DNA of 64,000 bases from an uncultured Spirochaetales bacterium (GCA_949285905.1 CASDZV010000041.1:62001-126000); one strand, 5' to 3'; positions 25,178 through 34,714 are shown, counted from the first letter of the stretch. Translations and numbers: made by a program. The notes: generated from the sequence alone by a model not told the origin.

Positions 25178-25894
25178 ATGAAATATATTCTTTTGCTGCT
25201 TCTCGTTGTCGTTTTATCATCCTGCACTTTGAGACACAGAACTGATGTTACACTCGTTATTCCAGAGACACACCCTCTGGAAGAAGTCTTTTCAGAGACA
25301 TTCTGGTTCACTCTTACATACTTTGACGGAGAAAAACTGGAAGAGCGTCACATCCCGAAAGGAACAAGGCGTATCAGTGTCTCTGTCAGATCCGGTGGCC
25401 TTTCAGTCTTTTCATTGAAACCTCTGGGTGAGCTTGGAGCAATCGGTGGCTTCTTTGAGCCCGGAGACAGGAGAACAGTCCATCTTCTGCCTGAATATGG
25501 CACATTCAGTGAAATGCTTCTCAGAGCTGCATCGTACAGGGCGGAACCTGTGTTCCTTCTTTCGATGCGGCGTGTCCTTGATACAGTCTCCAGCCTTCAA
25601 GCAGTAGATGAATCATCGTTTCTCAAAGACATCTTCGACGGAACACTGGGATATGGTATTACGCTTAATGAGAAGATTGCTGTTCATTTCGATTCCATTC
25701 CACGTGGCGAGTGGGTCTCTGAGCGTTATGATATCCAGTCATTCTCAGTTGCTTTCAGCGGAGACAATGTCACACTGCTTCTCTACCCCGGGGTATACAG
25801 GTACGCGGAAAAGACACTCAGGATGCTTGCGACCGTGATAGTGGAGGAAACAGGAGATGCATCGATGATGATTACTGCATTGCCATCATGGTGA
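25178..25894 (+). CDS. Putative lipoprotein of unknown function
   Basis: This 238-residue protein starts with a lipoprotein signal peptide: MKY, a Leu/Val-rich core and the lipobox LSSC near residue 16, followed by a basic mature N-terminus. The rest is soluble, beta-strand-rich by eye, and was not recognised. It contains one GGLSVFSLKPLGELGAIGGFF stretch typical of loops rather than membrane helices. The start at 25178 was chosen over an upstream in-frame ATG because the signal peptide begins there. No clear ribosome site is visible; TATATA lies only a few bases upstream. Lgt in this window would lipidate it. Confidence 0.75.
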   Translation: MKYILLLLLVVVLSSCTLRHRTDVTLVIPETHPLEEVFSETFWFTLTYFDGEKLEERHIPKGTRRISVSVRSGGLSVFSLKPLGELGAIGGFFEPGDRRTVHLLPEYGTFSEMLLRAASYRAEPVFLLSMRRVLDTVSSLQAVDESSFLKDIFDGTLGYGITLNEKIAVHFDSIPRGEWVSERYDIQSFSVAFSGDNVTLLLYPGVYRYAEKTLRMLATVIVEETGDASMMITALPSW

Positions 25895-25900
25895 ATGCTG

Positions 25901-25929
25901 ATGCAACGTTTCCTGAGATTTGTTAGACT
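25901..25929 (+). promoter_or_regulatory. Promoter of the serine dehydratase gene (leaderless)
   Basis: ATGCAA (25901-25906) and TAGACT (25924-25929) are 17 bases apart. The ATG at 25936 follows 6 bases after the -10, and no ribosome-binding site is seen. Confidence 0.4.
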
Positions 25930-25935
25930 CAGGCT

Positions 25936-27141
25936 ATGGAAGGGCTGAGAGAGTTATATCGCATAGGTTATGGTCCATCTTCATCCCATACGATGGGGCC
26001 ACGTACAGCGACAGAGATGTTTGTCTCTTCGCATCCGGAAGCGAAGAAAGTGAAAGCCGAGCTTTTTGGTTCGCTTGCCGCAACAGGAAAGGGCCACCTT
26101 ACAGATAAGGCTATCAGGGATGCACTGAAAGAACATGAGATAGAGTGCGAGATATATTGGTTTCCCGATGTCGTCAAGTCTTTCCATCCAAATGCTCTGA
26201 CGCTTACAGAGATTGCTCCTGGCAGCGCCACTGAGACATATTATTCTGTCGGTGGTGGCAAGGTCGTGCGTGAAGGTGATGATGGATCTGCTGCTGAAGA
26301 AGTCTATCCTGATGACAAAGTAGGTACGATGTCGAGACTTCTGAAGTATTGCGATGATAATGGTTATCAGATCTGGGAGACAGCTCTTGAGTTTGAAGGG
26401 GAAGAGATTCTTGATTACATGGCTGATATCTGGGAAGTGATGAAGGCTTCGATCAAAAGAGGACTTGATGCAGAAGGAGTCCTTCCTGGAGGTCTTCATC
26501 TGCAGCGCAAAGCCTGTCAGTCATATGCCAAGTCCAAAGATTTCACAGGATCTCTTGGCAATGCTGCCCATGCATTTGCCTTTGCTCTTGCTGTTTCTGA
26601 AGAGAATGCGGGAGGAGGAAAGATCGTAACGGCTCCTACATGCGGAAGCTGCGGAGTTCTTCCTGGTGTGCTTTTTCATCTGATGAGGGAGTATGATCTG
26701 CCAGAGATACGCGTTCTGAGGGCTCTTCTCACAGCAGGCATGATTGGCAACATCGTGAAAACGAATGGTTCAATTTCTGGAGCGGAAGTCGGATGCCAGG
26801 GAGAAGTTGGAGTGGCTTGTGCAATGGCAGGGGCTGCTGCAGCTCAGCTTACAGGCGGTACAATCCGGCAGATTGAGTATGCCGCGGAGATGGGGCTTGA
26901 GCATCACTTAGGGCTTACATGCGACCCTTTGATGGGTCTTGTGCAGATACCTTGTATCGAACGCAATGCCATGGCCTGCATGCGGGCAATTGATCATGCT
27001 ACTTACGCAATCATGGGAGATGGCACTCACAAGATATCTTTCGATGATGTCGTGGAAGTCATGATGGAAACAGGACATGCTCTTCCGTCGCTGTACAGGG
27101 AAACATCAATGGGCGGTCTTGCACGGATTCACGAAATCTGA
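25936..27141 (+). CDS. sdaA: L-serine ammonia-lyase, iron-sulfur dependent, single chain
   Basis: This 401-residue enzyme deaminates serine to pyruvate and ammonia through a [4Fe-4S] cluster. The N-terminal beta domain begins with the conserved GPSSSHTMGP. The catalytic alpha domain follows, with cysteines in APTCGSCG, GCQGEVGVACAM and LTCDPLMGLVQIPCIERN. Both halves, separate in Bacillus, are fused here as in E. coli SdaA. It would feed the pyruvate:ferredoxin oxidoreductase at the end of the window. Its stop directly abuts the stop of the converging RelE-type toxin gene, leaving no room for a terminator. Confidence 0.95.
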   Translation: MEGLRELYRIGYGPSSSHTMGPRTATEMFVSSHPEAKKVKAELFGSLAATGKGHLTDKAIRDALKEHEIECEIYWFPDVVKSFHPNALTLTEIAPGSATETYYSVGGGKVVREGDDGSAAEEVYPDDKVGTMSRLLKYCDDNGYQIWETALEFEGEEILDYMADIWEVMKASIKRGLDAEGVLPGGLHLQRKACQSYAKSKDFTGSLGNAAHAFAFALAVSEENAGGGKIVTAPTCGSCGVLPGVLFHLMREYDLPEIRVLRALLTAGMIGNIVKTNGSISGAEVGCQGEVGVACAMAGAAAAQLTGGTIRQIEYAAEMGLEHHLGLTCDPLMGLVQIPCIERNAMACMRAIDHATYAIMGDGTHKISFDDVVEVMMETGHALPSLYRETSMGGLARIHEI

Positions 27142-27435
27142 TTAAAGAGCAATATCCTTCGGAGACTTCGGTACCATCCATGTTCTGTTCTCCGGCAGTG
27201 TATGACCATGGGTTATAGCAATGATGACAATCTTCTTCTCGCTTACTCTCGCAAGTAGCCGGTAGTCTCCGATTCTGTATTGCCAGCGTTTGTTGCCTCC
27301 GAGTGAATTTCCAATGCTTTTCGGGTCAGAAAGGGGGAGGAGATGGCGCCGTATCCAGCCAATGATAAGACTTCTGGTTATATTATCCATAGCGTTCAAT
27401 TCGCTGGCAGCTCTCCTTGCGAGTTCAGTCCTCAT
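27142..27435 (-). CDS. RelE/ParE-family toxin
   Basis: This 97-residue basic protein has the RelE fold signatures WIRRHL, the GGNKRWQYRIGDYRLLARV segment and IVIIAITHGH. RelE-type toxins cleave mRNA in the ribosome; ParE-type ones poison gyrase. The ATG at 27435 overlaps the end of the antitoxin gene by 11 bases, the usual toxin-antitoxin coupling; GGAG lies about 10 bases upstream. The frame is intact although the antitoxin upstream contains a stop codon, which is unexpected for an active toxin. It may be inactive, poorly translated, or neutralised by a residual or distant antitoxin. Confidence 0.88.
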   Translation of the reverse strand: MRTELARRAASELNAMDNITRSLIIGWIRRHLLPLSDPKSIGNSLGGNKRWQYRIGDYRLLARVSEKKIVIIAITHGHTLPENRTWMVPKSPKDIAL

Positions 27436-27631
27436 TATCTGCAATCTCCTCTGTGACAGGGTCTGCCTTGTATTCCTCTAGTGCTTTTCTGTAGACTTCC
27501 AGATCGAAGTCCGCTTCGATGCGTGAAAGCACTGTCTACCTGATCATTTCAGACAAGTTCATTCCATTAAGCTCTGCATATTTCCTGAATAGAGCAGCAT
27601 CTGTGTCCGGCAAACGCAATGAGATAATCAT
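27425..27631 (-). pseudogene. Antitoxin gene (ribbon-helix-helix type) interrupted by an amber codon
   Basis: Read on the minus strand from ATG at 27631 (GGAGG just upstream), the frame encodes a RelB/DinJ-like or DUF6290-like antitoxin of 68 codons. The beginning MIISLRLPDTDAALFRKYAE is a typical ribbon-helix-helix domain, followed by NGMNLSEMIR. Codon 32 is TAG (27536-27538), where relatives usually have Gln. After it the frame continues without further damage (TVLSRIEADFDLEVYRKALE, then EYKADPVTEE) to a normal stop. The second half matches the toxin-binding tail. A GTG at codon 34 could restart translation. CAG-to-TAG is a single substitution, so the damage looks recent. Confidence 0.8.
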
Positions 27632-27636
27632 AAAAC

Positions 27637-27650
27637 CTCCTTGAAAGGAG
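27637..27650. repeat. Small inverted repeat at the antitoxin ribosome site
   Basis: CTCCTT and AAGGAG flank two bases and overlap the ribosome-binding site of the antitoxin gene. It may be an operator or a translational control element. A TACAAT-like -10 for the minus strand lies just beyond. Confidence 0.3.
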
Positions 27651-27679
27651 TGTATTTCATTGTATTTCTATACGCAACA

Positions 27680-27710
27680 TCAAAAATTCCACCCCTTGCG
27701 AGGTGGAATT
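27680..27710 (-). terminator. Terminator of leuS
   Basis: AATTCCACC and GGTGGAATT form a perfect nine-pair stem with an 8-base loop. On the minus strand it follows the leuS stop and continues into a run of T. Confidence 0.85.
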
Positions 27711-27731
27711 GAAGAGTTAATTGCTGCGTTG

Positions 27732-30245
27732 CTATTTAACGACGATATTCACGAGCTTTCCAGGAACGACAATCTCCTTGATGATTGTTTTTCCTTCTGT
27801 CCAGCCCAGAATCTTCTCATTGCTCTTGGCTTTCTCAAGCATCTCGTCCTTTGAGGCCTCGCGCGGCATCAGCATTTTCGCTCTTACTTTGCCGTTAATC
27901 TGTACGACGATTTCAATCTCATCATCAACAGTCTTTGCTTCATCGTACTCCGGCCATTTCTCGAGAGCTACTGATGGCTCATGCCCGAACATCACCCACA
28001 GCTCTTCTGCAAGGTGTGGTGTGTATGGTGAAAGGAGGAGAGTAAGAGTCTCCATTGCCTTCTTTGGTACAGTATCAAGCCTGTTGAGCTCATTGACGAA
28101 GACCATCATCTGGCTGATAGCAGTATTGAATGCAAGCGTCTCAGTATCTTCTGTAACCTTCTTGATTGTCTTGTTGAGAAGCTTGTCGAGCTCTGGATTT
28201 AGAGCAATATCCTCAATCTTCTTCTCTGTGGCGATTCTCCAGATTCTGTCGAGGAAGCGGTAAACACCGATGAAACCATTTGTCGCCCAGGGTTTTGATT
28301 CTCTCAGAGGTCCCATGAACATCTCATACATTCTTACACTGTCTGCGCCATAGTTCTTGATGAAGTCATCAGGGTTGATGACATTCTTGAGGGACTTTGA
28401 CATCTTGGCAATGACCTGTGTGAGTTCTTCTCCTGTTTCCTTGTCGAAATATTTTCCATCGTGTTCCTCGACAAGATCGGTAGGAACAAGACTCTTGTTT
28501 GCCTTCTGGTAAGCAAAGGATGTGATCATTCCCTGATTGACCAGAGAATGGAACGGCTCTGATGTGGATACCAGTCCCAGATCATAAAGTACTTTATGCC
28601 AGAATCTTGAATAGAGCAGGTGGAGAACAGCGTGCTCTGCACCTCCGACGTAGAGATCGACAGGCATCCAGTATTTCTCTTTCTCTGGATCTACAAATGC
28701 TTTGTCATTATGTGGGTCAATGTATCTCAGATAATACCAGCAGGAGCCAGCCCACTGTGGCATTGTGTTTGTTTCCCTTTTCGCATCTCCGCCGCACTTC
28801 GGACACTTGCAGTTCACCCAGCTGTCAACATTTGCAAGAGGGGACTCGCCTGTGCCTGTCGGTTCGTATTTGTCAACCTCTGGGAGGCGCAGAGGAAGCT
28901 CATCCTCTGGTACAAGCACTGTACCGCAGTGAGGGCAGTGGATGAGAGGTATAGGCTCTCCCCAGTAGCGCTGGCGGGAGAATACCCAGTCACGCAGTTT
29001 GTAATTCACAGCTTTATGTCCGTATCCGTTCTTTTCGAGGAACTCAAGCATTTTCCTGATGGCATCCTCTTTGTTCAGACCATCAAGCCACTCTGAGTTG
29101 ACATGGATACCATCCTCTGTCCATGCCTCTTCCTGTACATCAACCTTTCCCTTGAGCACTTCGATAATCGGCAGATTGAACTTCTTTGCAAATTCCCAGT
29201 CCCTTGTATCATGAGCAGGAACAGCCATGATAGCACCTGTTCCATAGCTGATAAGTACGTAATCTGCAATCCAGATAGGAATACGCTTGCCGTTGACCGG
29301 GTTTATTGCATATGAGCCGGAGAATACACCTGTCTTCTCTTTTGCAAGATCGGTCCTCTCAAGATCGGATTTATGCTTTACCTCATCGAGGTATTTATCA
29401 ACAGCTTCCTTCTGCTCTGGAGATGTCAGTTTCGAGACAAGCGGATGCTCTGGAGCTATAACCATGTATGTAGCGCCAAAGAGCGTGTCACAGCGGGTTG
29501 TGTATACTTCAAGCTTGTCACCTGTTCCATCCACAGTGAAGAAGACAGCGGCTCCTTCTGAGCGACCGATCCAGTTGCGCTGCATGGTTTTTACCGATTC
29601 CGGCCAGTCAAGTTCATCAAGACCTTCCAGAAGCTTGTCTGCATATGCAGTGATTCGGAGCATCCATTGTCTGATATTCTTCTTCTCGACTTTTTCGCCA
29701 CAGCGCTCACAGCGGCCTTCCTTGACTTCTTCATTAGCAAGGCCTGTCTTGCAGCTTGGGCACCAGTTGATTGGAGTGACTGCCTCATAAGCCAGACCTT
29801 TCTCATAGAGCTTCTCGAAAATCCACTGTGTCCAGTGATAGTAATCAGGTTCGCATGTAGAGACTTCCCTGTCCCAGTCATATGAGAAGCCGAGGCTCTT
29901 TATCTGTCGACGGAATGTGTTTATGTTCTTGTTGGTTGTCTCCCATGGGTGCGTACCTGTCTTGATAGCATAGTTCTCTGCAGGAAGACCAAAAGAATCA
30001 AATCCCATCGGGTGAAGGACATTGTATCCTTTCATCCTGAGATACCTTGAGTAAATATCTGTTGCTGTGTATCCCTCAGGATGTCCTACATGAAGACCGG
30101 CTCCCGATGGATATGGAAACATATCCAGAACATATCTTCTCTTCTCGGCTGGAATTGATTCATCTTCAACAGCACGGAATGTCTTGTGCTCTTCCCAGTA
30201 CTTCTGCCATTTAGGCTCTATCTCATTGAATGGATATCTGCTCAT
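27732..30245 (-). CDS. leuS: Leucyl-tRNA synthetase
   Basis: This 837-residue class I synthetase charges tRNA-Leu. The HIGH-type motif is HVGH (52-55) within [16 protein letters not shown] zinc-binding CPSC...CERC segment follows, then the CP1 editing domain. KMSKS lies near residue 613, and an anticodon-binding domain and the C-terminal tRNA-binding domain ([12 protein letters not shown]) complete it. Length is typical. There is no ribosome site; TATTCT lies 7 bases before the ATG, so the transcript may be leaderless, and no T-box leader is present in the 267-base gap to the divergent ABC operon. Confidence 0.97.
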   Translation of the reverse strand: MSRYPFNEIEPKWQKYWEEHKTFRAVEDESIPAEKRRYVLDMFPYPSGAGLHVGHPEGYTATDIYSRYLRMKGYNVLHPMGFDSFGLPAENYAIKTGTHPWETTNKNINTFRRQIKSLGFSYDWDREVSTCEPDYYHWTQWIFEKLYEKGLAYEAVTPINWCPSCKTGLANEEVKEGRCERCGEKVEKKNIRQWMLRITAYADKLLEGLDELDWPESVKTMQRNWIGRSEGAAVFFTVDGTGDKLEVYTTRCDTLFGATYMVIAPEHPLVSKLTSPEQKEAVDKYLDEVKHKSDLERTDLAKEKTGVFSGSYAINPVNGKRIPIWIADYVLISYGTGAIMAVPAHDTRDWEFAKKFNLPIIEVLKGKVDVQEEAWTEDGIHVNSEWLDGLNKEDAIRKMLEFLEKNGYGHKAVNYKLRDWVFSRQRYWGEPIPLIHCPHCGTVLVPEDELPLRLPEVDKYEPTGTGESPLANVDSWVNCKCPKCGGDAKRETNTMPQWAGSCWYYLRYIDPHNDKAFVDPEKEKYWMPVDLYVGGAEHAVLHLLYSRFWHKVLYDLGLVSTSEPFHSLVNQGMITSFAYQKANKSLVPTDLVEEHDGKYFDKETGEELTQVIAKMSKSLKNVINPDDFIKNYGADSVRMYEMFMGPLRESKPWATNGFIGVYRFLDRIWRIATEKKIEDIALNPELDKLLNKTIKKVTEDTETLAFNTAISQMMVFVNELNRLDTVPKKAMETLTLLLSPYTPHLAEELWVMFGHEPSVALEKWPEYDEAKTVDDEIEIVVQINGKVRAKMLMPREASKDEMLEKAKSNEKILGWTEGKTIIKEIVVPGKLVNIVVK

Positions 30246-30414
30246 ACGGCAGAGAATATCACTAAAAGGAATGTAAAGCTATATTGCCATGACGTCTCTG
30301 GAATGGGGATTCCTATTATTTGAACGGAGTTCATCGCGGAGTTGTCAAATATAGCATTCTACTGCGGGAGATAATCTTCTTTGCAGGAAAAAGAGATGTA
30401 TAATCTTCTTGGTT

Positions 30415-30430
30415 TGTTATTATAATAACA
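30415..30430. promoter_or_regulatory. Perfect 16-base palindrome upstream of the amino-acid ABC operon
   Basis: TGTTATTATAATAACA is a perfect palindrome ending 22 bases before the -35 of the operon. It is a likely regulator site. It does not match the ArgR consensus, and the resemblance to PerR boxes (TTATAAT half-sites) is partial. Confidence 0.5.
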
Positions 30431-30452
30431 GTTAAGTTTGTATCATAACATA

Positions 30453-30481
30453 TTGACACTATTTTAACTCTTCTTTATTAT
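30453..30481 (+). promoter_or_regulatory. Promoter of the polar amino-acid ABC operon
   Basis: TTGACA (30453-30458) and TATTAT (30476-30481) are 17 bases apart, close to the sigma-70 consensus. AGGAGG follows at 30498-30503. Confidence 0.8.
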
Positions 30482-30512
30482 CCAAGCCATATACGGCAGG
30501 AGGCCTATCACT

Positions 30513-31370
30513 ATGAGAGTTAGAAAACTGGCAGCAGTAGCTATAATGATTGTTCTTTCCATTACTGCAGTATTTGCAGGAGGAAGCTCTGAAAAGAATG
30601 AAGCAGTATCCGCATCCGGACGTCCCGTGCTTCGTGTTGCGATGGAGTGTGGTTATGCTCCGTATAACTGGACTCAGCCGACAGATGCAAACGGCGCTGT
30701 TCCTATTGCAGATTCAAATGATTATGCATATGGCTATGATGTCATGATGGCAAAGCTCATTGCAGATACTCTTGGCTATGATCTTCAGATTGTGAAGCTT
30801 GACTGGGATTCACTTGTTCCAGCTGTTCTCTCAGGTACAGTTGACTGCGTAATTGCAGGACAGTCAATCACATCTGAGAGACTCCAGATGGTAGATTTTA
30901 CTAAACCTTATTACTATGCATCTATTATCTGTCTTGTGAATGCGGGCAGCCCATATGAGAATGCTGCTGGTGTTCAGGACCTTGCAGGAGCAACATGTAC
31001 AAGCCAGCTTGGTACTGTATGGTACGATGTCTGTCTTCCGCAGATCCCGGATGCAAATATCCTGCCAGCACAGGAAAGCGCACCTGCAATGCTCGTTGCT
31101 CTCAACAGCGGCAGAGTAGATCTTGTCTGTACGGATATGCCTACAGGGCAGGCTGCTTTAATAGCTTATCCTAACATGAGACTTCTGGACTTCGCTGGTA
31201 CAGATGATGATTTCCAGGTAAGCCAGGAAGAGATTAATATCGGAATATCCGTACAGAAGGGGAATACGGAACTTCTGGAAGCAATCAACAGTGTTCTCGA
31301 TACACTCACAGTAGAAGATTATAACAGGATGATGGATGAAGCGATTTCTGTGCAGCCGCTTGCTCAGTGA
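30513..31370 (+). CDS. Polar amino-acid ABC transporter, substrate-binding protein
   Basis: This 285-residue periplasmic binding protein belongs to SBP family 3. The signal peptide ends AVFAGGSSEK. There is no lipobox Cys, but the same FAGGS pattern recurs in other binding proteins here. The mature part has the family features VAMECGYAPYNWT, GYDVMMAKLIADTLGY, DWDSLVPAVLSGTVDCVIAGQSITSER and DFTKPYYYA. It would deliver a polar or charged amino acid to the permease and ATPase encoded next. It is first in the operon, with a strong AGGAGG site 9 bases before the ATG. Confidence 0.93.
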   Translation: MRVRKLAAVAIMIVLSITAVFAGGSSEKNEAVSASGRPVLRVAMECGYAPYNWTQPTDANGAVPIADSNDYAYGYDVMMAKLIADTLGYDLQIVKLDWDSLVPAVLSGTVDCVIAGQSITSERLQMVDFTKPYYYASIICLVNAGSPYENAAGVQDLAGATCTSQLGTVWYDVCLPQIPDANILPAQESAPAMLVALNSGRVDLVCTDMPTGQAALIAYPNMRLLDFAGTDDDFQVSQEEINIGISVQKGNTELLEAINSVLDTLTVEDYNRMMDEAISVQPLAQ

Positions 31371-31382
31371 TCCGGTGATGAA

Positions 31383-32183
31383 ATGACAATAGCAGAAATG
31401 AATTTTGTCGAGAGGATGATTTACATCCTCCAGCATTATGGTAGCTCCCTTTTGAAGGGAGCTGCTACTACGATGGTTATCGCGATAATCTGTACCCTTC
31501 TGGGGTGCGTTATCGGTTTCGCAGTAGGTCTTATCCAGACAACAGAGCCTCATAAGAAAGATGGTATTTTCAAAAGAGGTGTTCTCCGTGTCATAAAAGT
31601 CATCCTGACAGCCTATGTGGAGGTTTTCAGAGGGACTCCTATGATGCTTCAGGCAGCGTTCATTTATTATGGCATGAGTCAGCTGTTTGGCATTAACCTT
31701 GGTATGTGGAGTGCCGCTATCATCATAGTATCTGTCAATACAGGTGCTTACATGGCAGAGACTGTCAGAGGAGGAATCCTCTCCGTCGACCCCGGCCAGA
31801 GCGAGGGTGCCAGAGCTATCGGCATGTCTCATTTCCAGACGATGCTGCTTGTCATACTGCCTCAGGCTCTGAGAAATATAATGCCACAGATCGGCAACAA
31901 CCTTATCATCAACATCAAAGATACCTGTGTTCTTTCGATTATCGGCACTGTTGAGCTTTTCTTCACATTCAAGAGTATTTCAGGTGCGCTCTATACATAC
32001 TTTGAAGCAGCAACTGTAACGATGATCATCTACTTCGTCCTCACTTTCGTCTGCTCCAGGATTCTCCGCTTTGTTGAGAATAAAATGGATGGTCCATCAA
32101 ATTTCGACCTTGCTACAACTGATACGCTTGCCTTCACAAGCGGACTGACACGCTATGATGCGAAGAAAGGGGGTACATACTGA
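31383..32183 (+). CDS. Polar amino-acid ABC transporter, permease
   Basis: This 266-residue permease of the HisM/GlnP type has about five helices. The start ([20 protein letters not shown]) and the [18 protein letters not shown] motif are typical of the family. The EAA loop (ESVR-like [21 protein letters not shown]) docks on the ATPase. The C-terminal 35 residues extend beyond the usual end. Its stop overlaps the ATPase start by one base (TGATG). A single permease gene suggests a homodimeric channel. Confidence 0.93.
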   Translation: MTIAEMNFVERMIYILQHYGSSLLKGAATTMVIAIICTLLGCVIGFAVGLIQTTEPHKKDGIFKRGVLRVIKVILTAYVEVFRGTPMMLQAAFIYYGMSQLFGINLGMWSAAIIIVSVNTGAYMAETVRGGILSVDPGQSEGARAIGMSHFQTMLLVILPQALRNIMPQIGNNLIINIKDTCVLSIIGTVELFFTFKSISGALYTYFEAATVTMIIYFVLTFVCSRILRFVENKMDGPSNFDLATTDTLAFTSGLTRYDAKKGGTY

Positions 32184-32920
32184 TGGAAGAAATTCTGAAG
32201 ATAGAGCACCTTGTTAAGACATTTGGCACAAATGAAGTCCTGCGTGATATTGATTTCTCTGTTTCAAAGGGCGATGTAATCAGCATCATCGGTGCATCTG
32301 GCTCTGGAAAGTCAACGCTGCTGAGATGTATTAATATGCTTGAGGAATCGACAGGCGGAAAGATTCTCTATCATGGGAAGAACATCCTCACTGGCGAGGT
32401 CGATGAGGATAAGTACCGTACAAAAGTCGGTATGGTCTTCCAGTCTTTCAATCTTTTCAATAACTATACCGTCCTCGACAACTGCATGATCGGTCAGACA
32501 CATGTACTTCACAGAAGCAAGACTGAAGCGGAGACAAAAGCGCTGGAGTATCTGGCAAAAGTCGGAATGGCTCAGTACATAAAAGCAAAGCCGAGACAGC
32601 TTTCCGGTGGACAGAAACAGCGCGTTGCCATAGCACGTGCACTTGCTATGGATCCGGAAGTGCTTCTTTTTGATGAACCGACATCTGCGCTGGATCCTGA
32701 AATGGTCGGAGAAGTTCTGGATGTCATGAAAGTGCTTGCAGAGTCCGGTATGACAATGCTTGTCGTCACTCATGAGATGGCTTTTGCCCGTGACGTTTCC
32801 TCCCGTGTCATCTATATGGCAGATGGCCGCATAGAAGAAGAGGGGACACCTGAGGAGATCTTCTCTTCTCCCCGAAGCCCGAGAACGAAGGATTTTCTTT
32901 CCCGTTTCAATGCAAAGTGA
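32183..32920 (+). CDS. Polar amino-acid ABC transporter, ATP-binding protein
   Basis: This 245-residue ATPase is of the GlnQ/HisP type. Walker A is GASGSGKST, the Q-loop is [10 protein letters not shown], the ABC signature is [16 protein letters not shown], and Walker B is [13 protein letters not shown], with the switch His in VTHEM. It powers the permease encoded directly upstream, with which it is translationally coupled. A short terminator-like hairpin follows the stop. Confidence 0.95.
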   Translation: MEEILKIEHLVKTFGTNEVLRDIDFSVSKGDVISIIGASGSGKSTLLRCINMLEESTGGKILYHGKNILTGEVDEDKYRTKVGMVFQSFNLFNNYTVLDNCMIGQTHVLHRSKTEAETKALEYLAKVGMAQYIKAKPRQLSGGQKQRVAIARALAMDPEVLLFDEPTSALDPEMVGEVLDVMKVLAESGMTMLVVTHEMAFARDVSSRVIYMADGRIEEEGTPEEIFSSPRSPRTKDFLSRFNAK

Positions 32921-32927
32921 TCAGAAG

Positions 32928-32949
32928 CTTCCCCTCCGTGGGAAGTTTT
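32928..32949 (+). terminator. Weak terminator after the amino-acid ABC operon
   Basis: CTTCCC and GGGAAG form a six-pair stem with a 6-base loop, followed by TTTT. It lies only 15 bases before the next gene, so read-through is likely. Confidence 0.55.
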
Positions 32950-32963
32950 CATAAGGAGGAGTT

Positions 32964-33479
32964 TTGTTCCGGAAAGCAGAAGACAAAGACATTCCAGCAG
33001 TAGCTGCCATTTATGAAGAAGTCCATTCAGCTGATGAGCGCGGTGAGATTACTGCCTGCTGGCAGCGCGGTGTGTATCCCACTGAGGAGACTGCCAGGAA
33101 TGCAATGAATGCAGGTGAGCTCTTTGTCGAAGAGGACAACGGTGAAATCGTTGCAGCAGCCATCATAAACAGAAAGCAGCTTGAGTCATACAAAGAGGGG
33201 CGATGGAGCACGGAGACAGATGATGTGATGGTCCTGCACACTCTGGTTGTTTCTCCTTCCCGATCACACAGCGGCTATGGCAGAGCATTTGTGAAGTTCT
33301 ATGAGGATTTTGCAAGGAAAAGTGGCTGTTGTACCCTCAGGATGGATACTAATGAAAGAAATGCAGTTGCGAGAGCTCTTTACAAGACGCTCGGATACCG
33401 GGAAGCTGGTACCATTCCTGCCACTTTCAACGGAATACCGGGTATCCGCCTTGTGCTTCTTGAGAAGATTCTTTCTTAG
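32964..33479 (+). CDS. GNAT-family N-acetyltransferase
   Basis: This 171-residue acyltransferase begins FRKAEDKDIPAVAAIYEEVH. The acetyl-CoA-binding beta-alpha region is HTLVVSPSRSHSGYGRAFVKF, followed by LRMDTNERNAVARALYKTLGY. The substrate is unknown. The start is TTG at 32964, preceded closely by AAGGAGGA (32953-32960), an unusually short spacing. It may be read through from the amino-acid ABC operon, and its end overlaps the converging araR-type gene by 4 bases. Confidence 0.85.
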   Translation: MFRKAEDKDIPAVAAIYEEVHSADERGEITACWQRGVYPTEETARNAMNAGELFVEEDNGEIVAAAIINRKQLESYKEGRWSTETDDVMVLHTLVVSPSRSHSGYGRAFVKFYEDFARKSGCCTLRMDTNERNAVARALYKTLGYREAGTIPATFNGIPGIRLVLLEKILS

Positions 33480-34543
33480 CTGCTTGCCCTCTGGTGGAGT
33501 TCCCACGGCATTCTGACAGAATCCGGTTCTTCTCCTCTTAAAACTGAGAGAAGCATATCTGCGGCAGCTTTTCCTGCCTTCATCCTGTGTCCTATAGATG
33601 TAATCGGGACAGGCCCGATATGACTGTAGAAACTATTATCGAAACTGACAACAGCTACGTCTTCTGGTATCTTTTTCCCCATGTCCAGAAGTCTTTTGAC
33701 AAGGTTGTAGGCGATTTCATCATTGTAGCATATCACAGCTGTTGAATCGGTAAGCCGTTCTTTTATGAAGCGGTCCAGCCTGTCATAGCTTGTGTCTCCG
33801 ATAATATCTGTGCGGTCGAGCGTATCGTACCAGCATATTCTCCTGTCTTCGACATTCAATCCGGCGTCAAGCATGGCAGAAATCATCCCATAGTATCTCA
33901 TCGGTCCCTGGATATCATCGCTTTTGAATATGCCTCCGATTTTTCTGTGGCCTTTAGCTATCAGGTGTTTTGCAAGCTGTTTTCCTCCAGCTTCATTGTC
34001 ATCCATGATATAAGGGAATGATTCATGGAGAGAGCAGAGTCCATGAAGAAAAAGGATAGGTATCTTCTGCTTTCTTATTTCATCGAAAAGTTCCTCGTTT
34101 GGAGTCGGTAAAGCCGTTCTTGATCCTTCGATTAATATTCCGGAAATGTCTCTTGAAAGAAGCTCCTTGAGTATTTCACGTTCCCTGAAGACATTGTTTC
34201 CTGTTGCGTATACGAGAGTGGAAAACCCATTTTCAGCAAATATGCTCTGCGCGTCATGGAGAATCGAAGGGAAGATATAATCATCAATGAATGTGGTGAT
34301 TACAGCAATCTGACGTGTCCCGTTTTCTTTTTGCCGTTTGTTGATATATGAACCACTTCCCTGCCTCCGGGATATCGTTCCGTCCCTTTCCAGCAGTGAA
34401 AGCGCATTTCTCACAGTCTGTCTGCTGACAGAATATATTGATGATATCTCCATTTCGGTAGGAAGCCTGTTCCCGCCATTCTCTGCTATCTTTCTCGCTT
34501 CAATTCTGAGCATGTCTGCAAGCTGCAAGTATTTCGGTGCCAT
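33476..34543 (-). CDS. araR: AraR-type regulator (GntR DNA-binding plus LacI-like sensor domain)
   Basis: This 355-residue repressor has an N-terminal GntR winged helix (LPTEMEISSIYSVSRQTVRNALSLLERDG). It is followed by a periplasmic-binding-protein-like sensor domain (RQIAVITTFIDDYIF through IGPVPITSIGHRMKAGKAAADMLL), the arrangement of Bacillus AraR. Its place divergent from a sugar importer and araA suggests that L-arabinose is the inducer. The start at 34543 was chosen because the HTH begins there and TATGAT lies exactly 6 bases upstream, giving a leaderless transcript; the open frame extends 35 more codons without similarity. Confidence 0.85.
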   Translation of the reverse strand: MAPKYLQLADMLRIEARKIAENGGNRLPTEMEISSIYSVSRQTVRNALSLLERDGTISRRQGSGSYINKRQKENGTRQIAVITTFIDDYIFPSILHDAQSIFAENGFSTLVYATGNNVFREREILKELLSRDISGILIEGSRTALPTPNEELFDEIRKQKIPILFLHGLCSLHESFPYIMDDNEAGGKQLAKHLIAKGHRKIGGIFKSDDIQGPMRYYGMISAMLDAGLNVEDRRICWYDTLDRTDIIGDTSYDRLDRFIKERLTDSTAVICYNDEIAYNLVKRLLDMGKKIPEDVAVVSFDNSFYSHIGPVPITSIGHRMKAGKAAADMLLSVLRGEEPDSVRMPWELHQRASS

Positions 34544-34549
34544 GGGACA

Positions 34550-34578
34550 ATCATAGCACGAAATAACGGATGTTGTAG
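34550..34578 (-). promoter_or_regulatory. Promoter of araR (leaderless)
   Basis: On the minus strand TATGAT (34550-34555) sits 6 bases before the ATG, with TCTACA as a possible -35, 18 bases further upstream. No ribosome-binding site is visible. Confidence 0.5.
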
Positions 34579-34593
34579 AATTTGTATTTAAAA

Positions 34594-34714
34594 TTGTCTG
34601 GAAAGCAGATTTGCAATTAATAATCAGTTTTTTAATCAGATTATTCATATATTATATTAGACAAAAGAATTATAAAAATCCGGCTAAAGTGGGAATAAGT
34701 AATAATATTTGTCT
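34594..34714. promoter_or_regulatory. Possible AraR operator half-sites
   Basis: TTGTCT occurs at 34594-34599 and within TTTGTCT at 34708-34714, and the inverse AGACAAA at 34659-34665. Half-sites in both orientations in the araR-importer gap resemble the ATTTGT half of the Bacillus AraR operator. The 335-base gap (34544-34878) is otherwise very AT-rich, holds TTGACA at 34786-34791 and GAGGTG before the importer gene, and contains no other gene. Confidence 0.35.

Noticed and set aside
28562-28945. Plus-strand frames inside leuS, 60-160 codons
   Set aside because: Antisense shadows of the synthetase without start signals or family features.
30246-30512. T-box riboswitch for leuS
   Set aside because: The leuS start sits 7 bases from a -10-like box, leaving no leader, and no T-box core sequence is visible on the minus strand.
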